From Gracilaria gracilis (taxonomy: Eukaryota; Rhodophyta; Florideophyceae; Gracilariales; Gracilariaceae): a stretch of DNA of 64,000 bases. Below the pieces are notes generated by a model that was not told where the DNA came from, ran no database searches, and saw only the letters and a list, made by a program, of their open reading frames with translations. This document shows, in pieces, positions 31,790-41,972 of this stretch. The stretch is taken from positions 62,001 to 126,000 of the forward strand of contig JARGSG010000088.1 in assembly GCA_030374805.1 (NCBI GenBank), written 5' to 3'. Numbering within the stretch: the first letter of the stretch is position 1; each line of letters opens with the position of its first letter. Made by a program: the position numbers and the translations under genes.

Positions 31790-32713
31790 CTAGAGCCCAA
31801 GTCTCACAGCGAGGGCGAGAAGGGTTTCTTCTACTTGTGTGCCATATCGAGCAGAAAACGCTCCGAACTCCAAGTCCTTTGTGCTTGATGCAATTCTTAG
31901 TTTTCGTTTGTATCGTGGGCTGTTGACATGCATCACTCTCCTCTGGCATCCGACTTTAGAGCAGTATGAACTCATCATCATTGACTGGCCTTGATACACC
32001 ACCATGTGTCCAGGCGTGGCGCAGCTTTTGTTCATGTCGCACAATACATGTGCCTCATAAGAGGTTTTGTATAGGAGAAGCTCGGGATTCAAATGATGTA
32101 GAAACTTGGACGCAATGCACACATTTGAGCGAGGGCCCTCTTCCACAACGGACACTGAGTCAGATGATTGACTTTCAGTGGGTGTCACTTCCGGAAATGT
32201 GGCGTTGATTAAGCTGGAACTGGGGTTTGTTTCTGAAGGTGGCTCTTTGTTTGACCGTCGTCTAGGAACTGAGGATGAAGCACAAAGTGATGCTTGTAGA
32301 ATCGTAACACATGCCTCACCTCTTCCGTTACACCGGGAGTTTCCGGTACACTTTTTGGGCGAGCGAAAGAACGGAGTCTGAGACTTGTCTAAACACAACT
32401 TCAAATTAAGAGATTCGGCCGCAGGTAACACTTGTTTCACAACAGAACGAGGGATTGTAGTGCAAGTTTCGAAGCGCTTACATGAACTCGGAACAGTGCA
32501 AAACAACTTTGATATATCTGTTGGAGCACATGCGCAATATGACTCTTTCTTTGTGCAACCGACATTAGAAAGAATATCAGAGGTTCCTCGGCATTTTAGT
32601 CCTTTAGCACAGTCTTTGTCCCGAAAACATCTGGCTAGCGATCCAGCGGCGGCATCATGAGAAGGAACCAAATTGAGTAGCAGCACGAGAGTTGCTAGTG
32701 CATCGACACGCAT
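31790..32713 (-). CDS. Secreted Cys-rich protein, 307 residues
   Basis: Starts at ATG 32713 with a signal peptide (MRVDALATLVLLLNLVPS) and a likely cleavage after DAAAG. The first ~140 residues carry about 18 Cys in short loops (CFRDKDCAKGLKC; CTGNSRCNGRGEAC), like disulfide-bonded extracellular modules. A Ser/Thr/Pro-rich linker follows (SVPRRRSNKEPPSETNPSS), then a second domain with NVCIASKFLHHL, a few more Cys, and a basic/aliphatic tail. The family is not recognised. A decayed copy of the second domain lies 5 kb away at 37561-37690. Confidence 0.7.
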   Translation of the reverse strand: MRVDALATLVLLLNLVPSHDAAAGSLARCFRDKDCAKGLKCRGTSDILSNVGCTKKESYCACAPTDISKLFCTVPSSCKRFETCTTIPRSVVKQVLPAAESLNLKLCLDKSQTPFFRSPKKCTGNSRCNGRGEACVTILQASLCASSSVPRRRSNKEPPSETNPSSSLINATFPEVTPTESQSSDSVSVVEEGPRSNVCIASKFLHHLNPELLLYKTSYEAHVLCDMNKSCATPGHMVVYQGQSMMMSSYCSKVGCQRRVMHVNSPRYKRKLRIASSTKDLEFGAFSARYGTQVEETLLALAVRLGL

Positions 32714-33934
32714 GGTTAATGCCTGCAGCAGGTTGTTTGTTTTTGCAATAGGAGGCCACTCGGTGTGAAGATTCCGTGAGCTCAAGCGATTCCGCGGGTA
32801 TGGTTCTGGCTTTTGTTTATACTGACGTTTTGAAAACCATCAGTCTTGCGGGGAAGAAAGTAGAAATGACCACAGCATATCCCTTGCTGAACGCTGAACA
32901 CTTCACCCGGTTGTATAAGTTAGAAACTCATAGGTGAGCAAAATTCCTTCAAGAAGGAGATTAGACCAATGCAAAGAACTTTGTATGCATTGTAAAATCG
33001 TGACAAGGAGCATATTGGTTTTGGGGGATATCTCTTTTCGTACCGTATCTTACTTGGATGAAGAAGACACTCCTTTTCTTTTCTTTAGAGTTGGCAAATT
33101 GGAGGCACATTGTTGTGCCTCCTCCCTTATTCTGTCTTTGGTGCGCTCTCTTCCTTTCACCTGATTTGCGGGTGCATCCACCTTGTTTCTGGAGGACAGT
33201 TGCAGCTGTCGTGCTGAGCATCCTGTTTAGGCGCGCTTTTTACGGGCCAAGTTGGTTGTAACATACATAACATGTGGATCCGGATACTTTCGGTTTGAGA
33301 TTAGTCAGGGTCTCACTCCAGGGAAACTCTCGATATTCTCCCTGAGCACCAGGCGACAAATATTCACTTGAGGGAAAATATCGATATCTTCCCGTCCGTA
33401 CCGATATTTCCCTGAGAACCAGCCGACAAGATTTGGTGGCAACGATGGTTGCTACCGTAGTTGATCCGAACAGCGGCAGGCGACTCGTTGAAGCTCATTT
33501 CGTCTCCCTCCCCTTCTTCATAGTAATAGCACCCCATTGCCTCGCGCCTTGTACGCAACTCACAGTTTTTGTGCCAAATAGACAGACCAAATTTCCCCGA
33601 TCCGGCTGGAAGTGTAGAAACGATGTGAAGTATAACGCCTTGTCTTTTCTGCTTGGAGCGCACAGGGGGCCCTCGTAACTTACTTATGACGGCGAATAGC
33701 GCTGGGGAGTCAGAACCTTCACATGATCAGGTATGAAAACTTCTCTTCAATAAAGTATTTCCGTGTTTGTGGTTCACGAGATCGCTTCGCCCCAGATAGA
33801 ACAGGCGTTCGGGTAGTGCCCTTCGACGGAAGAAAGGAAGGTTAAGAAGTTACGCACTCTTCGATTTGTCACACTACCCTTGGAAATCGTTGGGGGTTTT
33901 CATTCTCTGCTGAAAACACTCTCTACCGCTTGAA
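32714..33934. other. Intergenic between divergent genes, with a short degenerate repeat
   Basis: Between 33325 and 33430 a unit like CGATATT(C)TCCCTGAGcACCAGgCGACAA appears twice in direct orientation, about 70 bp apart, around a near-palindromic GGGAAAATATCGATATCTTCCC core. No gene is supported elsewhere. Confidence 0.45.
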
Positions 33935-35466
33935 ATGGTCCTTGAAACAAACATTTCCCTTCCGGTCTTCAATGCTCTCAAATACATTGTGGTATTCTCT
34001 TTCATTGACGTTGTTGTCAGATTATGTATCAACCAGTTGGAAATATTATATCGCAAGTATACTATTTCCAGAGGACGCTCCGTACCTTTAGGAGGTATAG
34101 ACATTGACCGCTTTCGGTTTTTCTCGCACTCTCTCACAAAGGCCACTTTTCTTTCTCTGGTGCTACTTCTAATCTCTTTTTGTACGTATGCAATCGAGTT
34201 AATGCTCGAATTCTCCACGGATTCGATCGTGAGGGATTTCAGTGAGTCCGAGGTTTTGAGCATCTCGGTGAATAATCGTGGCATTTGTGGATTTCCTGAA
34301 GTATCTGCCACTTTAGCTGCTGAGTATATGGCTCGTATTGGGACATCTGTGTTGTTTATTCGGAACAAGATCAAGAGCAAATTTTGTATGCTCCAGTGTG
34401 GCTGCAACAAGGAGACGCCATTTTCCCAAGATGTGTTCGAACTGAAGACAATGAGCTAGTTCGGGAACCTGTCCCTTATAGCGATAAGAATCTGCTTTTT
34501 CTTTCGTCTTCATTCGTTGACGACCTTAGAAGAAAATCCTATGGATCAAATGGAGATGAAAATCAAGAGGTCATTACCGTGGTAGCGAGAAATACGGACA
34601 TTGCCACAGTTAGGAGACAGGAGGGTTCCAAGAATCAAACATTCAATACAGGGGCGCTTCTGGTAAGGATTCCGAACTCAAAAATTACGTGCATGGGAAA
34701 CATTTTCGGACGACTCGGAGAGGGTCAACTGAAAGCAGAGCTTTTATTTTGTGTCCGTGGTGAATGGCCATATAACAAGAACACGGACTTTTTGTATGTT
34801 TCCGGGTCTGGATGGGTACCGAAAGACGCTGAGTTCATAACGGAAGACTGGGAAGTTAAGATCGCTTGTACTCATGGTCGTGAAGTCCGAGATTTTGGGA
34901 ACGGGATTGTTTCTGATGATCTGTTCAGCCCGATGGCATACGCGGCGTTTTTGGGCCGAAGCTTCAATCGAGACACTCAATCGATTCAAAGATATGCATT
35001 AGTTTACAAATATTGCAAACTGCTCCAAATTCCCAATTTAGATGTGGTATGGAAACAAAAGTTAGTACCAAAGGCAAAATCGGTTTCAACCTCCGTCGTT
35101 CAGATTGAAGAATGGGCCGTAATCCTTGTCGTATGTTGGCCGTTATTTTTGTTTTGTTTGGTAGGCTTGACGCAATGTGTGTTAAGAGGGCAAGAATTGC
35201 CGCGGCACGTATTTGGCGAACAGGGAATAGGCAAACAGTGGTTTTTTGATGTGGAACATAAGAGCAACAGTTTCACGAGCGAGGACGAAGCTGATGTGCA
35301 GAACAGACCCTGCAGCGTATGGCAAGGCGTTTTTGGTATGAAGAAATCAAAAAACCTCTTTCTATCGGTTGCTCCGGGAGAAACTGAGGACGTTGTAACG
35401 ATTACGAGCAGTCCAAAGTGTATCGCAAGGTCTACAGAAAAACCATTTGCCTGTGTAGATACTTAG
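33935..35466 (+). CDS. Membrane protein with one intron, 482 residues, unknown function
   Basis: Two overlapping frames join cleanly if 34242-34324 is an 83-bp intron (donor GTGAGT, acceptor GCTGAG). Exons are then 33935-34241 and 34325-35466, 1449 nt or 483 codons. The N-terminal part has two hydrophobic segments (KYIVVFSFIDVVVRL, ATFLSLVLLLISFCTYAIEL). A ~280-residue middle with several Cys (YWDICVVYSEQ; GKLLQI-like strands) probably faces the lumen or outside. A further hydrophobic segment near residue 375 (WAVILVVCWPLFLFCLVGL) precedes a ~100-residue polar tail. The family is not recognised. Without the intron the product would end within 20 residues of the splice site region in a different frame. 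Confidence 0.6.
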
Positions 35467-36240
35467 TATTCGTTACAATAGTATAATCCGCTGCAAAGAA
35501 GCGCATATTTAAATTTTATGTCGAACGCTGACCATGTTTCCTTCTTTTCTGTGATACTCAACTTTTGTGGATTCGTCACTTTCTCTCTCTCCCTTTACTA
35601 CAAATAGTTTATGTGTAATGCCTTGCAACCCAGTTGTGTTGACAGAAACACCGGCCACGGTTTTGCAGCATTCAAAACTACAACCGTATATTTCGAGCTG
35701 GCGGGTTTCAATATGCCTGCTTCAGGAGTAGTAACACGACGCCCGGACGGGCACTTTGGTTTTCAGCAACTAGCACGAAACAACTGAGAACGGCCAACAA
35801 CATATGAGGCAGCGGATCCATCATACTACATGATGTACTACCACGCAGAATCAGGCTGCGTAAAAGGCTTACCGAATTGGGCAGAATGCCTATTGCATTT
35901 GTCGAGTAGCGCCTTGTTTCCTCAAACAAACGAACACGAGTAAAACTGGTGAGCTGATTTGATAACGCATTTGGGCGCAGCAGAAGGTAGCGTTACATCT
36001 TGTAGCAAAGTATATATATCTCACACCGGTGTACCAAAGCACGAATGAGATAAGCCAGAGAGAAACTTACTGCCTTTGTATTCTGTTGTTGTTGTAGTTT
36101 CAAGGCCACGCGAGATATGATGTGCACTAAAGTTGGTGCTGTACTAGATAAGATGAACGGCATGCTTTGAGGAGTGCTCTCTCGAGAATTCTCGAAAACG
36201 CAAGAGCTCAAGACAATCCATTCTCGTTTGCTGCTGTTTG
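35467..36240. other. Intergenic, nothing recognised
   Basis: This is the 3' flank of the membrane-protein gene and the 5' flank of the phosphoesterase gene. Only short frames are seen. Confidence 0.5.
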
Positions 36241-37560
36241 ATGAGAACGATATCTAGCCTTGTCGTTTTTCTATTCCTCGCAATGCCCCGGCATGCTACA
36301 TTTTATTTCACTGCTTTCGTGCTGTTAGCTACTGCTTGCTGCGCTGCTTTTGATGTGTGTGTTACACCTACTCAGGTATTGCAAAATGGAAAATGCTTTC
36401 CTCCCTGTCAACCTGGATTTGAAGGTAAGGATGAGGCATGCGTCATTGGCGATTTGGTTCGTGAAGACTCATGCGGCGTAACCAGCTGTACAAATTACAA
36501 TCGCGGCGTTGGTGTTGACACGGTGTCTTGCTCGTCAGCAAGTTTCAGACGAAGAGCTTCGCGCAGAGGGAACGGCAACGAGTCTTTTTCGATGATCATC
36601 GTGAATGATCCGCAGCTGGTGTGGTGGGAAGACCCCAGCGATGGAGAGCAATGCAAGGGCGAACAAGTGTGCAAGCGCAGAAACGCGGAACAAGAAGCGC
36701 TGGAACAGGTGCGCGCAATGAACGCCATCGAAGATCTTCACGTTTGGCCGGGCGGGAATGAAACCATCAGCCGCCCGAAAGGAGTGATCATCAATGGCGA
36801 TCTGACGCAGTACTTTCATGCGCGTGAATTTGAGCTGTTCCAAAAGTACTACTCTTCGGACAGCAACAGTCCTCACAAGGACGTGCTGAAGTTTCCGCTG
36901 TTTGTGGGGCTTGGCAATCACGATTATGCAAACAATGTGAATGACTGCTGGTGGGCGCGAGAGTTGCAATACTTGCTGCGTACTACCAACGGTTGCGCAC
37001 AGAAAGCGGTTGACTACGTGCGGGGAATGGTTTCATGCGGGACTAGTTCTTCGTTTCCAGCAAGTGAGGTGGAGAGCTATGACTCTGGGAGCCTGGCGTA
37101 CTCATGGAGCCGTGGCAAGTATCATTTTATCCAGCTGCACAACTTTGCAACATACGCCAGAACTGAATCAATTGGGATTTCAAGCTCGATGAAGTGGCTC
37201 GAAGAAGACTTGAAGCAGGCGGTTTCGGAAGGCGAACGAATCATAGTGAACGTGCACGATTTGGATGGGCACACGGGCGAATCAGCGCGTGGCGCGTTCT
37301 TAGAGCTGCTGCAGCGGGCCAATGTGTCGGCAATATTCTGCGGGCACATCATAAGCGAGAACAACGTTGGGTACCAGGGCGATTTCGGCACCATACCTGT
37401 GTTTCGAGGCGGCCATAGCGGGGAGGTAAATCGCAACAGATTTCTGCTGGCACAGTTTGGCGCGGAGTTCCTGAGGGTTTTGGTGGTGTCTAGTTTCGGG
37501 GGCGTGGCGCGTTTTGAGAGAGTTGGCGAGGGCATTCATGATAAGGTGATCTATTTGTAA
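36241..37560 (+). CDS. Secreted calcineurin-like metallophosphoesterase
   Basis: 439 residues from ATG 36241. The first ~38 residues are hydrophobic (signal peptide; MPRHATFYFTAFVLLATAC is the core). A short EGF-like Cys module follows (CVTPTQVLQNGKCFPPC). The catalytic domain shows the metal-binding blocks in order: NDPQ (in place of the classical D-x-H, as in a known DPQ-type subgroup), INGDLTQ, GLGNHDY, NVHDLDGHT and CGHIIS. The last block lacks the second His of the usual GHxH. It probably hydrolyses phosphate esters outside the cell or in a vacuole; the substrate is unknown. Gly/Phe-rich strands near the end resemble other members. Confidence 0.88.
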   Translation: MRTISSLVVFLFLAMPRHATFYFTAFVLLATACCAAFDVCVTPTQVLQNGKCFPPCQPGFEGKDEACVIGDLVREDSCGVTSCTNYNRGVGVDTVSCSSASFRRRASRRGNGNESFSMIIVNDPQLVWWEDPSDGEQCKGEQVCKRRNAEQEALEQVRAMNAIEDLHVWPGGNETISRPKGVIINGDLTQYFHAREFELFQKYYSSDSNSPHKDVLKFPLFVGLGNHDYANNVNDCWWARELQYLLRTTNGCAQKAVDYVRGMVSCGTSSSFPASEVESYDSGSLAYSWSRGKYHFIQLHNFATYARTESIGISSSMKWLEEDLKQAVSEGERIIVNVHDLDGHTGESARGAFLELLQRANVSAIFCGHIISENNVGYQGDFGTIPVFRGGHSGEVNRNRFLLAQFGAEFLRVLVVSSFGGVARFERVGEGIHDKVIYL

Positions 37561-37690
37561 AGAAGTGGATTGATATCATGATGCAGAAAGGTGGGCGCAA
37601 TGCACACATTTGGGCGTTGTTCCGCAACGAACGCGGGGTGAGATGATTGCTTTCCAATGGGAGCGTTAAGAAGGATGAGGTGACAGGTTT
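37561..37690 (-). pseudogene. Decayed fragment of the secreted Cys-rich gene (31790-32713)
   Basis: The minus strand reads PNVCIAPTFLHHDINPLLYK, matching SNVCIASKFLHHLNPELLLYK of the gene at 31790. The DNA is also similar (for example GCGCAATGCACACATTTGGGCG versus GACGCAATGCACACATTTGAGCG), and similarity continues into the linker (APIGKQSSHPAFVAEQR). No intact frame extends either way. It starts immediately after the stop of the convergent phosphoesterase gene. Confidence 0.7.
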
Positions 37691-38733
37691 GATGGCAAGT
37701 TTTGTCCTCTGTCTTCAGCGAGAGTTGCTCTCGGCAACGGTGGCGCACGTGTGCCCCAAGGTACAGGAGTTTTTAAATATTTTGGCGGCGGCGGAGAGAA
37801 GAATGCACGGCAAGGGCAAGAACACGATTGGGCGTTGTTGTTTGGATGACATGTTTGGCGGGCGCTCGATTATTGTTGCGGTGGGACATGCGGTAATGGG
37901 GCAAGTTGAAGAAGTCATCAGGCACAGGGGCATGTACAGTACAACATATTATGTTATACCAAAGTGCAACGAAGCGATCATGGATATAAGATACAAGGCT
38001 GACACAAGAGCTGGCGCGCGGCAGCGCAATATTAGTGTAAAGCGCAGATTCCAACGGTGCAGTTATGGTTGTACATACAGTAAGGCTAGCGTAAGTTACC
38101 TTCATGGTGGCGTGCGCTGTGCGCCGAGGCTGAGCGGCTGAGCGCGCAGATTTGCAGATTTTTTGGGGGGGGGGCGGTGGTGAAATCAAATGCGCCGCCG
38201 AATGATGGACGGCGCGCGAGATTTGAAGTGGCGCCAATCACATATGCGGCACAATTTATGACTTTGTTTGAGCAGCAACAACAGCACCATGAAATGAATG
38301 CAACGGAAGCAAGAGAACAATATGTAGGGGGTGCGGACGGGGGTGAGAGGGTTTGCGCGGCGCGGTGGCGGTTGCAGCTGCAGCTGCAGCTAGTAGAGAG
38401 ATACAGATGGCAACGGGCATGAGCGTTGCGGCTTGCTGGCGAGCGCGTAACGGCAGCGAGAGCGAGCAACGTGTGGGCGCATGTGAATGAAAAACAAAAG
38501 CGCGGCGAGCACGTGTGCGGGCGCTCGGCGGCTGCCATTGGGCGGCAGCTGAATTGAGAAACGACGCGCGCGTATGGCGCGCTTTTTGGGGCGCGCGCGC
38601 GCGCGCGTTGGAACGGCGTTACCGCGCCACCGAAATAGAACGGCCATCACCAGCGCGCACATTCAAAAATGAGCATTCAAATGCACGCAGCAAGCGAGCG
38701 CGCGTGCGGCCGGCGGCGGCGGCGGCGGCGGGC

Positions 38734-38777
38734 GGCGTCAAGGCGTCAAGGCGTCAAGGCGTCAAGGCGTCAAGGCG
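38734..38777. repeat. 8-bp tandem repeat (GTCAAGGC)n
   Basis: Five consecutive GTCAAGGC units without interruption, in a G+C-rich non-coding stretch. Confidence 0.9.
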
Positions 38778-39304
38778 GCACGCGGCGGCGGCGATCAAAG
38801 CAAAACCAAAAAGCAGCAGCAAGCAGCAAGCAGCAAGCAGCAAGCAAAACAAGCAAAAGGCGCACGCAGGGGCGGCGTGGGGCGGCGCGCACGCAGCGTC
38901 TCTCGCACGCGCGTGGAACGCGTGCATAGCGCGCGTATGGCGCACGGCGGACGGGCGCGGCGCAGCGACAAGTGCGCGGCTTTCAAACGCGTTTGATTTG
39001 AAGCGCTGCGCGGCAGCGCAGCTCTGCTGAGCGCGACCACAAGCGCGCGCGCGCTCGCTGCGCCAGCCCGCCGTGACCGTTGCAGCGGCGCGCGGCGGCG
39101 CGGCGGCGCGCGGAGCCGTTTTAAAAAACGCGCGCGCCACGCGGCGCCGCCGATGCGCGCCGCAGCGCTGCTGCAGCGAGCTTGTGTTTTTTTTTTTATT
39201 ACGCGGTCGCGAGCACGGGGCGCGCGCGGGCGCACAGCAGGCCACGCCACCCTCACGCGCCAGTCGCAGAGCAGCATCGCCGCCCCCGCAGCAAGCGGAG
39301 ACGC

Positions 39305-39352
39305 GCTCACACACACACTCTCACACACACTCTCACACACACACACACGCAC
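39305..39352. repeat. CA/TC microsatellite
   Basis: Alternating ACAC runs broken by TCTC, ~100 bp upstream of the zinc-finger ATG. Confidence 0.9.
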
Positions 39353-39397
39353 ACGTTCCGCGCTCTCGAGCCCGTTGGCCGCGCCGCCGTTGCCACC

Positions 39398-39431
<34 letters not shown>

Positions 39432-39450
39432 GCGCTTGCCCGCCGCGCGC

Positions 39451-39607
39451 ATGAAGAGCGACCGTTCGATACTCGCGCTGTGGCCCATGTCGCAGCCGCC
39501 GCGCTCGCCGCCACGCGTGGCGCCTCACGCGCCGTCGCCGACCGCCGGCGCGGCGCCGCCGCCGTCAGCGCCGCACCCGTTCGGCGTGGTGGCGCCGTTG
39601 CTGCACA

Positions 39608-39643
<36 letters not shown>

Positions 39644-39874
39644 TGTACTACGCGGCGCCCAGCACGGTGGAAAGCTCCGTGTGCTCCACGCGCTGCACGG
39701 ACGCGCCGCCGGACAGCGCGTATTTGGAAAAGGCGCGCGCGGAGATCGACCTGCTGCTGGCGCCGTGCGCGTCGTCGTCGTCGCTGTCGTCGCCGCCGCA
39801 CGCCGTGGCGCTTTCGTCGCTGTGCGCGTCGCCCATCACCTCCGCGTCCGTGCCGCTGCTGGCGGCCGCGTGCA

Positions 39875-39905
<31 letters not shown>

Positions 39906-39997
39906 CACGCTGCTGCCGCCGCCGCTGCCGCTGCCGCTGCGCGCGCACACGCCGGACGGGCTGCGGCTGCTGCTCGGCCGCGTGCAAAAGGCGCCGT

Positions 39998-40036
<39 letters not shown>

Positions 40037-40528
40037 GCAGCAGCGCCAGCTCACGCACGCGTGGCGGCGGCAGCGGCGGCGGCGCGGCGGCGCGCTGTCA
40101 TCTGTGTCTCAAGACGTACACAGAGTCGTCCAACCTGGCCAAGCACATCAAGACGGTGCACCTCAAACTGCGCCCGTTCAAGTGCGCGCAGTGCGCCAGC
40201 TGCTTTGCCGAGAAGAACAAGCTGGCCAAGCACGTGCAGAGCGTGCACCAACGCGCGCGCCCGTACAAGTGCGAGCTGTGCCACGCCACCTTCTCGCAGG
40301 CCAGCGACCGCAAGCGCCACCGGCTGGTGCTGCACGAGGGCTTTCGCCCGTACGTGTGCCACGTGTGCGCGCGCGCGTTCGGCCGCCGAAGCAGCCTGGC
40401 GCAGCACTGCCAGCGCGTGCACAAGATGCTGCCGCCGTCGCGTCTGCCGCCGCAGCCGCTGCTGCAACCGCAGCAGCCGTCGCAGCAGCCGCCACAACCG
40501 CCGTCGCCGCCGCCTCCGCCGCCGCCCT

Positions 40529-40561
<33 letters not shown>

Positions 40562-40689
40562 AGCCGCAGCCGCAGCCGCAGCCGCAGCACCAGCAGCCGC
40601 AGCACCAGCAGCCGCAGCTGTCGCTCATGTCCGACTTGCAGCGCTCCGTGCGCGCCTATGCCGCCGCGCCGCGCAACTACCAACCGTAA
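39451..40689 (+). CDS. C2H2 zinc-finger protein with four fingers and polyproline tracts
   Basis: 412 residues from ATG 39451. The N-terminal half is Pro/Ala/Ser-rich with a run of about eleven Pro and, just before the fingers, a Gly run. Four consecutive C2H2 fingers start at residue ~216: CHLCLKTYTESSNLAKH, CAQCASCFAEKNKLAKH, CELCHATFSQASDRKRH and CHVCARAFGRRSSLAQH, each C-x2-C-x12-H-x4-H with standard linkers. The tail is Pro- and Gln-rich (polyproline, then PQPQ/HQQPQ). This is most likely a nuclear DNA-binding transcription regulator. Codons end almost only in G or C. An AATAAA at 40783-40788, 94 bp after the stop, may be the polyadenylation signal. Confidence 0.9.
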
Positions 40690-41019
40690 TGCTTGCGCCA
40701 AGCGCTTGCGTTTCACTTTTGTAGCTTTCCTTTTCCTTTTGCTTTTGATTCTTTTTTGTCGGTTCTTCGTCTTGTAAATAATAATAAAAAAAAAGTGCCG
40801 CACGTGTGCGCGCTGGCACGTCAATCCATTTGCGCTCCCCCTCCCCCTCCCCCCCCACCCCCCCCACCAATTCGCACCATATTTCACCCATGTGCTCACG
40901 TGCTTTCCCCGCCCACCCCGCCCCCCGTCCCCCCGGCGTCAGCCATCGCCGTCGTCGTCGACGCCCGTCCCATTCCACCACCCCCCACCCCCCCGATATT
41001 ACCCCCCCGTGCGCCCGCC
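40690..41019. other. Short intergenic between zinc-finger and DnaJ genes
   Basis: It contains the AATAAA-type 3' signal of the zinc-finger gene. A long C-rich pyrimidine tract (40840-41010, many CCCC runs) leads to the DnaJ ATG and is probably its promoter/leader. Confidence 0.5.
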
Positions 41020-41940
41020 ATGACGCCGCTGCGCCCGCGAGCCCTGCCGCTGCTGCTGCTTTTGTGCGCCGCCGCGCTGCTGCTGCAGCCGCGCGTCGCC
41101 GACGCGCTCTTCTGCGGCCGCGACAACTGCTACGAGCTACTGTCCGTGCCGCGCGACGCCTCCACCGCCGACATCCGCCGCGCCTATCGCCGCCTCTCCT
41201 CCGACGCCCACCCGGACAAGAACCCGGGCGATGAAGCCGCCGCGGCCCGCTTCCGCGCCCTGTCCGCCGCGTACGAGGCGCTGCTCGACGCCCAAAAGCG
41301 CGCAAAGTACGACGACTTTCTGGACAACCCCGCAAAGTACTGGGGCTTCCTGCAGTCCATCAGCACCGAGGTGTACGCGCCCAAGTCCAACGTGCTCGCC
41401 GTGCTCGCCGGCATCGTTGCCGTCGCCACGCTCATGCACTGGCTGCATATCAACCGCGCCTACTCCAATGCGCTGCGCCGCGTCAAGGAGTCGCGCCCCT
41501 TCCAGCAGGAGCTTGCGCGCCTGCTCAAGGCAAACAAGGCCGCGTCCAGGGAGCAGGCGGAGAACATGATCCACCTGCAAGTCGAGGGGCTGCAGCCGCC
41601 GCAGTACACCGACCTGCTGCTGTTCAAGCTCGTCAAGCTGCCGCAGCGCGCCTTTCACAACCTCGCGTGGCACCTCAACTGGTTTGTGTCGTACAACATC
41701 CGCAAGCTCGACTACACCACCGAGCACAAGCTCTACCTCATTCAGCGCAACATGCACCTCTCCGACCAGCAGTGGGGCGCCACCTCCGACAAGATCAAGA
41801 ACCTCTACCTCAACGAGCAGCTGTGGCAGCCCGAAAAGTGCAACCAATTCCTCAAGATGGGCCGCACCCAGCGCAATCGCTTGGCCAAAGGAAAGAAGAA
41901 GACCCACTCTCAACCCGAGCCCGTTAACACCTCCGAGTAA
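41020..41940 (+). CDS. DNAJC25-like ER membrane co-chaperone
   Basis: 306 residues from ATG 41020. A Leu-rich signal sequence (LPLLLLLCAAALLLQP) is followed by a J domain at ~38-105 (CYELLSVPRDASTADIRRAY, with the HPD motif in DAHPDKNP). The family-specific KYDDFLDNPAKYWGF then precedes a membrane span (VLAVLAGIVAVATLMHWL, ~128-147), and a long cytosolic helical part follows. The order signal peptide, J domain, TM, soluble tail and the DFLDNP...YW block match DNAJC25. It would stimulate Hsp70/BiP ATPase activity at the ER. The tail is basic (RNRLAKGKKKTHS). It is convergent with the copine gene, 32 bp apart. Confidence 0.88.
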   Translation: MTPLRPRALPLLLLLCAAALLLQPRVADALFCGRDNCYELLSVPRDASTADIRRAYRRLSSDAHPDKNPGDEAAAARFRALSAAYEALLDAQKRAKYDDFLDNPAKYWGFLQSISTEVYAPKSNVLAVLAGIVAVATLMHWLHINRAYSNALRRVKESRPFQQELARLLKANKAASREQAENMIHLQVEGLQPPQYTDLLLFKLVKLPQRAFHNLAWHLNWFVSYNIRKLDYTTEHKLYLIQRNMHLSDQQWGATSDKIKNLYLNEQLWQPEKCNQFLKMGRTQRNRLAKGKKKTHSQPEPVNTSE

Positions 41941-41972
41941 CTGTTTGTAATGTAAACACTTTTTTTTTTCCT

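Larger units (their letters stand above)
37691..39450. other. Long low-complexity, increasingly G+C-rich upstream region
   Basis: No gene is supported; the many open frames are by-products of high G+C. It includes a run of G (38165-38174), CAG/CTG-like blocks, GC dinucleotide runs (~38590-38606), GCAAGCA repeats (38816-38850), and CA/CT repeats (39305-39352). GGC/GCC runs reach the start of the zinc-finger gene. Confidence 0.6.

Noticed and set aside
33686..33730. Possible first exon (ATG, 15 codons, then GTATGA donor) for the membrane-protein gene
   Set aside because: There is no AG acceptor in the only open part of the downstream frame before the ATG at 33935, so it cannot be spliced in frame.
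38734..38777. Short direct repeats resembling a CRISPR array
   Set aside because: The units abut each other without spacers; it is a simple tandem repeat in a eukaryotic genome.
38490..41340. Many long Ala/Arg/Pro-rich frames on both strands
   Set aside because: High G+C removes stop codons in all frames. Only the zinc-finger and DnaJ frames carry real domains.
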